Position numbers and translations under genes: made by a program
The notes under the pieces: generated by a model
Seen by the model: only the letters and a program-made list of their open reading frames with translations
The model's database searches: none
What the model was told of the DNA's origin: nothing
NCBI RefSeq assembly: GCF_029428875.1
Contig: NZ_JAJSOO010000001.1
Location: 3,162,001-3,226,000, forward strand
DNA from: Streptomyces sp. JH34
GTDB taxonomy: Bacteria; Actinomycetota; Actinomycetes; Streptomycetales; Streptomycetaceae
Reading direction: 5' to 3'
DNA: 64,000 bases
In this document: one piece after another, positions 61,306 to 64,000 of the stretch
How the letters are laid out: every line of letters starts with the position of its first letter
How positions within the stretch are numbered: position 1 is the first letter of the stretch

Positions 61306-62387
61306 GCGCGGACACGGCAGTGCCCGTACGCGCTCCGGTCCGGCCCGCCGGTTACCGGGTCGTGCGGGTCGGGAAGCGGGGCCGCTTCCTGGTCCACCGG
61401 CGGGCGGGGCTCGTCGCGGCGGCCCTGGCCGTCCTCCTGGCGGCGGTCTGCGTCGCGTACCTGTGCGTCGGCGAGAGCTTCGTGGCACCCGCGGAGGTCG
61501 TGAGGGTCGTCCTCGGGCAGCCGTCCCCGGACGAACTGGTCGTGGGCACGCTGCGGCTGCCCCGCATGGTGGTCGGACTCCTCGTGGGCACGGCGTTCGG
61601 GGTCGCCGGGGCACTGATCCAGACCGTGGCCCGCAACCCGCTCGCCAGCCCCGACATCATCGGCGTCAGCCAGGGAGCGAGCGCGCTCACGGTGGGCGCG
61701 ATGACCTTCGGCCTCACCTCGTACACCGTCCTGCCCTACCTCTCGATCGTCGGCGGTGCGGCCGCCGCGGCCCTCGTGTACGTCTTCGCGTGGCGCGGCG
61801 GGCTCCACGCGACCCGGTTCGTCCTCATCGGGATCGGCTTCGCGATCGCCCTGCGGTCGGTGACGACCCTGTTCCTGACGAAGGGCGACTACCTGGTCGC
61901 CCAGCAGGCGCAGATCTGGATGACGGGCTCCCTCAACGGCCGGGGCTGGGACGAGGCCGCCCCGATCGGCTGGGCGCTCCTCGTCCTGCTGCCCGCCGTG
62001 CTGTGGGCGGCGCGGGCGCAGCGCACCGTCTCGATGGACGACGACACCGCGACGGCGCTGGGCGTTCGCCTCGGGCGCGTACGGCTGGGGCTCGTCGCCC
62101 TCGGGGTGGTCCTGGCGTCCGTGGCGACGGGGACGGCCGGGCCGGTCGACTTCGTGGCGCTGCTGGCCCCGCAGATCGCCCGCCGGGTGACGCGTACGGC
62201 ACAGATCCCGCTGCTGTGCTCGGCACTGCTCGGCGCCGTGATCGTCGTGTTCGCGGATCTGCTGGCCCGCAGGCTCTTCTCCCCCACCGAGCTCCCGGTG
62301 GGCGTGCTGACGGCGGCGGTCGGCGCCCCGTATCTGATCTGGCTGATCATCCGTGGCCACGGCGGCCGCGCTGGAGGCGACGCATGA
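61302..62387 (+). CDS. Iron-siderophore ABC permease (FecCD family), second subunit
   Basis: 361 aa. A longer basic N-terminus precedes nine helices; FecCD marks are [40 protein letters not shown] and [19 protein letters not shown]. It pairs with the preceding FecCD permease. ATG 61302 overlaps the upstream stop; the gene's own stop overlaps the ATPase ATG. Together with the ATPase it forms a FepDGC/CchCD-type importer. Confidence 0.93.
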   Translation: MSADTAVPVRAPVRPAGYRVVRVGKRGRFLVHRRAGLVAAALAVLLAAVCVAYLCVGESFVAPAEVVRVVLGQPSPDELVVGTLRLPRMVVGLLVGTAFGVAGALIQTVARNPLASPDIIGVSQGASALTVGAMTFGLTSYTVLPYLSIVGGAAAAALVYVFAWRGGLHATRFVLIGIGFAIALRSVTTLFLTKGDYLVAQQAQIWMTGSLNGRGWDEAAPIGWALLVLLPAVLWAARAQRTVSMDDDTATALGVRLGRVRLGLVALGVVLASVATGTAGPVDFVALLAPQIARRVTRTAQIPLLCSALLGAVIVVFADLLARRLFSPTELPVGVLTAAVGAPYLIWLIIRGHGGRAGGDA

Positions 62388-63238
62388 CGACCACCCGTAC
62401 CGAACACAGCACCACGTCCAGGCTCGCGGCACGCGCCCTGACGCTGGCCTACGACGACCGCACCGTCGTGCACGAACTGGACCTGGCCGTTCCCGACGGG
62501 TGCGTGACCGTGATCGTCGGCCCGAACGCCTGCGGCAAGTCAACGACCCTGCGGGCCCTAGGCAGGCTCCTGAAGCCGGCCGGCGGGTCGGTGCTCCTGG
62601 ACGGCACGGAGCTCTCCCGCATCCCCACCCGCACGATCGCCCAGTCGGTCGGGCTGCTCCCGCAGACGCCCGTCGCCCCCGAGGCGATCACCGTCTCGGA
62701 CCTGGTCGCCCGGGGCCGCCAGCCGCACCAGCGCTGGTGGCAGCAGTGGTCGGACGACGACGAGCGCGCGGTGACGGAGGCCATGGAGCGCACGGACGTC
62801 ACGACGCTCGGCGACCGGCCGGTGGACGAGCTGTCGGGGGGCCAGCGCCAGCGCGTGTGGATCGCGATGGCGCTCGCGCAGGACACGGATCTGCTGCTGC
62901 TCGACGAACCCACGACGTACCTCGACATCGCGCACCAGGTCGAGGTACTGGACCTGGTGCGCCGGCTCGCCGCCCCGGCGGCGGACGGCACCCGCGGACG
63001 GACCGTCGTCACCGTCCTGCACGACCTCAACCAGGCCGCCCGGTACGCCGACCACCTCGTCGCCATGAAGGAGGGCCGCATCGTCGCCGAGGGACGGCCC
63101 GGTGACGTCGTCACGGCCGAGCTGGTGCGTGAGGTCTTCGGCCTGGAGGCCGTCGTCGTCCCGGACCCGGTCACGGGTTCGCCGCTCGTCGTGCCCGGCG
63201 CGCCTTGGGCTCCCACCCCGGCCGATCCGACGGAGTAG
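62384..63238 (+). CDS. Iron-siderophore ABC transporter ATP-binding protein (FepC type)
   Basis: 284 aa. Walker A is [17 protein letters not shown], the Q-loop is [20 protein letters not shown], the signature is [18 protein letters not shown], Walker B is [12 protein letters not shown] and the switch is [15 protein letters not shown]. It drives the two FecCD permeases. No substrate-binding lipoprotein lies in the window, so that subunit must be encoded elsewhere. Confidence 0.95.
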   Translation: MTTTRTEHSTTSRLAARALTLAYDDRTVVHELDLAVPDGCVTVIVGPNACGKSTTLRALGRLLKPAGGSVLLDGTELSRIPTRTIAQSVGLLPQTPVAPEAITVSDLVARGRQPHQRWWQQWSDDDERAVTEAMERTDVTTLGDRPVDELSGGQRQRVWIAMALAQDTDLLLLDEPTTYLDIAHQVEVLDLVRRLAAPAADGTRGRTVVTVLHDLNQAARYADHLVAMKEGRIVAEGRPGDVVTAELVREVFGLEAVVVPDPVTGSPLVVPGAPWAPTPADPTE

Positions 63239-63250
63239 CGGGCGGGTGTG

Positions 63251-63286
63251 CCTGTGGGGCGCGGTGTCAGGTCCGCGCCCCACAGG
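63251..63286 (+). terminator. Terminator of the siderophore importer operon
   Basis: A perfect 14-bp stem (CCTGTGGGGCGCGG / CCGCGCCCCACAGG) with an 8-base loop, 12 bases after the ATPase stop. Confidence 0.85.
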
Positions 63287-63329
63287 CGGTTCAGGGGTCG
63301 TACGACGGGCGGTTCAGGGGTCGTACGAC
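63285..63329. repeat. Two tandem 22-bp direct repeats
   Basis: The unit occurs at 63285-63306 and 63308-63329, an exact copy with one base between. Each ends in the 10-bp palindrome GTCGTACGAC. The repeats overlap the end of the terminator by two bases and lie between convergent genes. Confidence 0.85.
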
Positions 63330-63357
63330 CGGAGGCGCCGCCCGACGGGAGGTCCGC

Positions 63358-63903
63358 TCAGGTGCCGGACGTCATCCGCCGCACCGCCAGCCGTGTCAGT
63401 TCGCGGCTCTGCGGCTCGGTGTCGAGCGACCGGTGCAGGGCCAGCCCCTCGATCAGCGCGTCCAGCGTGCGGGCGGTGTCCGGGTCGAAGTGCTGCTCCA
63501 GGAGGCGGCGGCTGCGGTTCATCCAGGCGTGGGTGAGCTCGCGGTACTCGTCGCGCCGGGCGGCCAGGGTGTAGAGCTCCTGGGTGAGGACGAGGTCCCG
63601 GCGGGGCCCTTCGGAGAGCACGTGGATGAGGTCGACGACGGCCTCACGCGCCTGCTCCGGGGTGTCGACCCGGCCCAGGTGCAGCTCGAACACGGCCACG
63701 ATGTGATCGGCGAAGCGGGTGAAGGCCTCACGCAGCAGGTCGTCCATGCCACCGAAGTGATACGTCATCGAGCCCAGCGGGACGTCGGCGCGTACGGCGA
63801 TCTTGCGGTGCGAGACACCCGCGACGCCCTCCTCGGCGATGTGGTCGAGGGTGGCGGCGAGAATGCGCTCGCGCCGGTGCGGATCCGTACGTCCGGTGGC
63901 CAT
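63358..63903 (-). CDS. TetR-family transcriptional regulator
   Basis: 181 aa. HTH region: RRERILAATLDHIAEEGVAG, then VSHRKIAVRADVPLGSMTYH; the C-terminal helices follow with ALIEGLALHRSLDTEPQSRE. ATG 63901-63903 lies 12 bases after the stop of the acetyltransferase gene on the same strand, so the two may be one operon. It is convergent with the siderophore importer, and its target is not established. Confidence 0.93.
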   Translation of the reverse strand: MATGRTDPHRRERILAATLDHIAEEGVAGVSHRKIAVRADVPLGSMTYHFGGMDDLLREAFTRFADHIVAVFELHLGRVDTPEQAREAVVDLIHVLSEGPRRDLVLTQELYTLAARRDEYRELTHAWMNRSRRLLEQHFDPDTARTLDALIEGLALHRSLDTEPQSRELTRLAVRRMTSGT

Positions 63904-63915
63904 GGGACAGAAGTA

Positions 63916-64000
63916 TCAGACGCCGCGGACGACTCGGGCGGGGTTGCCCACGGCGACGACGTCGGCGGGGATGTCCTTCGTGACCACCGCACCCGCGCCG
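63916..64000 (-). CDS. Hexapeptide-repeat acetyltransferase, C-terminal end (truncated by window edge)
   Basis: Only the last 28 residues are visible: GAGAVVTKDIPADVVAVGNP then ARVVRGV and a TGA at 63916-63918. The GAGAVVTKD and P-x-x-V-V-A-V-G-N-P-A-x-V motif is the left-handed beta-helix end of maltose or sugar O-acetyltransferases (Maa/NodL). It precedes the TetR gene by 12 bases in the same orientation. Confidence 0.8.
   Translation of the reverse strand, partial: GAGAVVTKDIPADVVAVGNPARVVRGV

Overview
The window is chromosomal DNA from a high-GC actinomycete, almost certainly a Streptomyces. The evidence is GC-rich third codon positions, frequent GTG/TTG starts, a conservon (cvnABCD plus two P450s), futalosine-pathway menaquinone genes (mqnB, mqnD), many small one-component regulators, and many leaderless starts with a TANNNT box 6-8 bases upstream. 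I see no IS element, prophage, CRISPR array, rRNA or tRNA. The gene content looks like ordinary core and near-core chromosome, with small lineage-variable cassettes set into it.

Layout. 1-6 kb: end of a PIN-domain gene, a 55-aa protein, DinB-like protein, divergent EamA transporter/LysR pair, and a 940-aa FAD/Fe-S dehydrogenase fusion. 6-13.7 kb: an LCP cell-wall ligase, then the conservon operon cvnA-B-C-D-P450-P450 with overlapping stops and starts; the first P450 lacks the ExxR arginine. 13.7-18.6 kb: serC, a Uma2 protein, a GAF/PP2C phosphatase, a GNAT enzyme and a PPOX-fold protein. 18.7-23.9 kb: histidine phosphatase, a secreted beta-propeller protein, GDSL hydrolase, a SUKH-like protein, a membrane-anchored EEP phosphatase and TetR. 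24-30.7 kb: beta-hydroxyacid/imine reductase-like enzyme, aldo/keto reductase with divergent TetR, a winged-helix protein, an unknown protein, methionine aminopeptidase with divergent XRE regulator, GNAT.

30.7-36.3 kb: FtsX permease and ATPase of an ABC exporter, divergent from a histidine kinase (with an unusual C-terminal extension) and its NarL-type response regulator; then a 39-aa ORF coupled to a cupin/zinc-ribbon gene. 36.6-43.8 kb: membrane protein, nadE, a surface protein, proline iminopeptidase, aldo/keto reductase behind a MerR-like dyad promoter, a 29-aa membrane peptide, thpR, and a marR-MFS pair. 43.8-49.5 kb: RHH protein, purine permease, DUF2530 protein, P-type ATPase (CtpE-like), secreted protein. 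49.7-59 kb: a block that is core in Streptomyces: 1060-aa sacsin-like ATPase, DUF3027, MFS, DUF2771 lipoprotein, mqnB, mqnD, cold-shock protein. 59-64 kb: HAD hydrolase, an iron-siderophore ABC importer (two FecCD permeases and ATPase) behind an iron-box-like site, TetR and the end of a hexapeptide acetyltransferase.

The best candidates for a second look are these: the ExxR-less P450 in the conservon; the XRE/methionine-aminopeptidase pair sharing a perfect 9-bp dyad; the kinase carrying a BamE-like extracellular tail; the 39-aa ORF coupled to the cupin gene; the MerR-like dyad promoter at 39964; and the very long hairpin at 44023-44083. I did not find a multi-gene system that I could defend as entirely undescribed.
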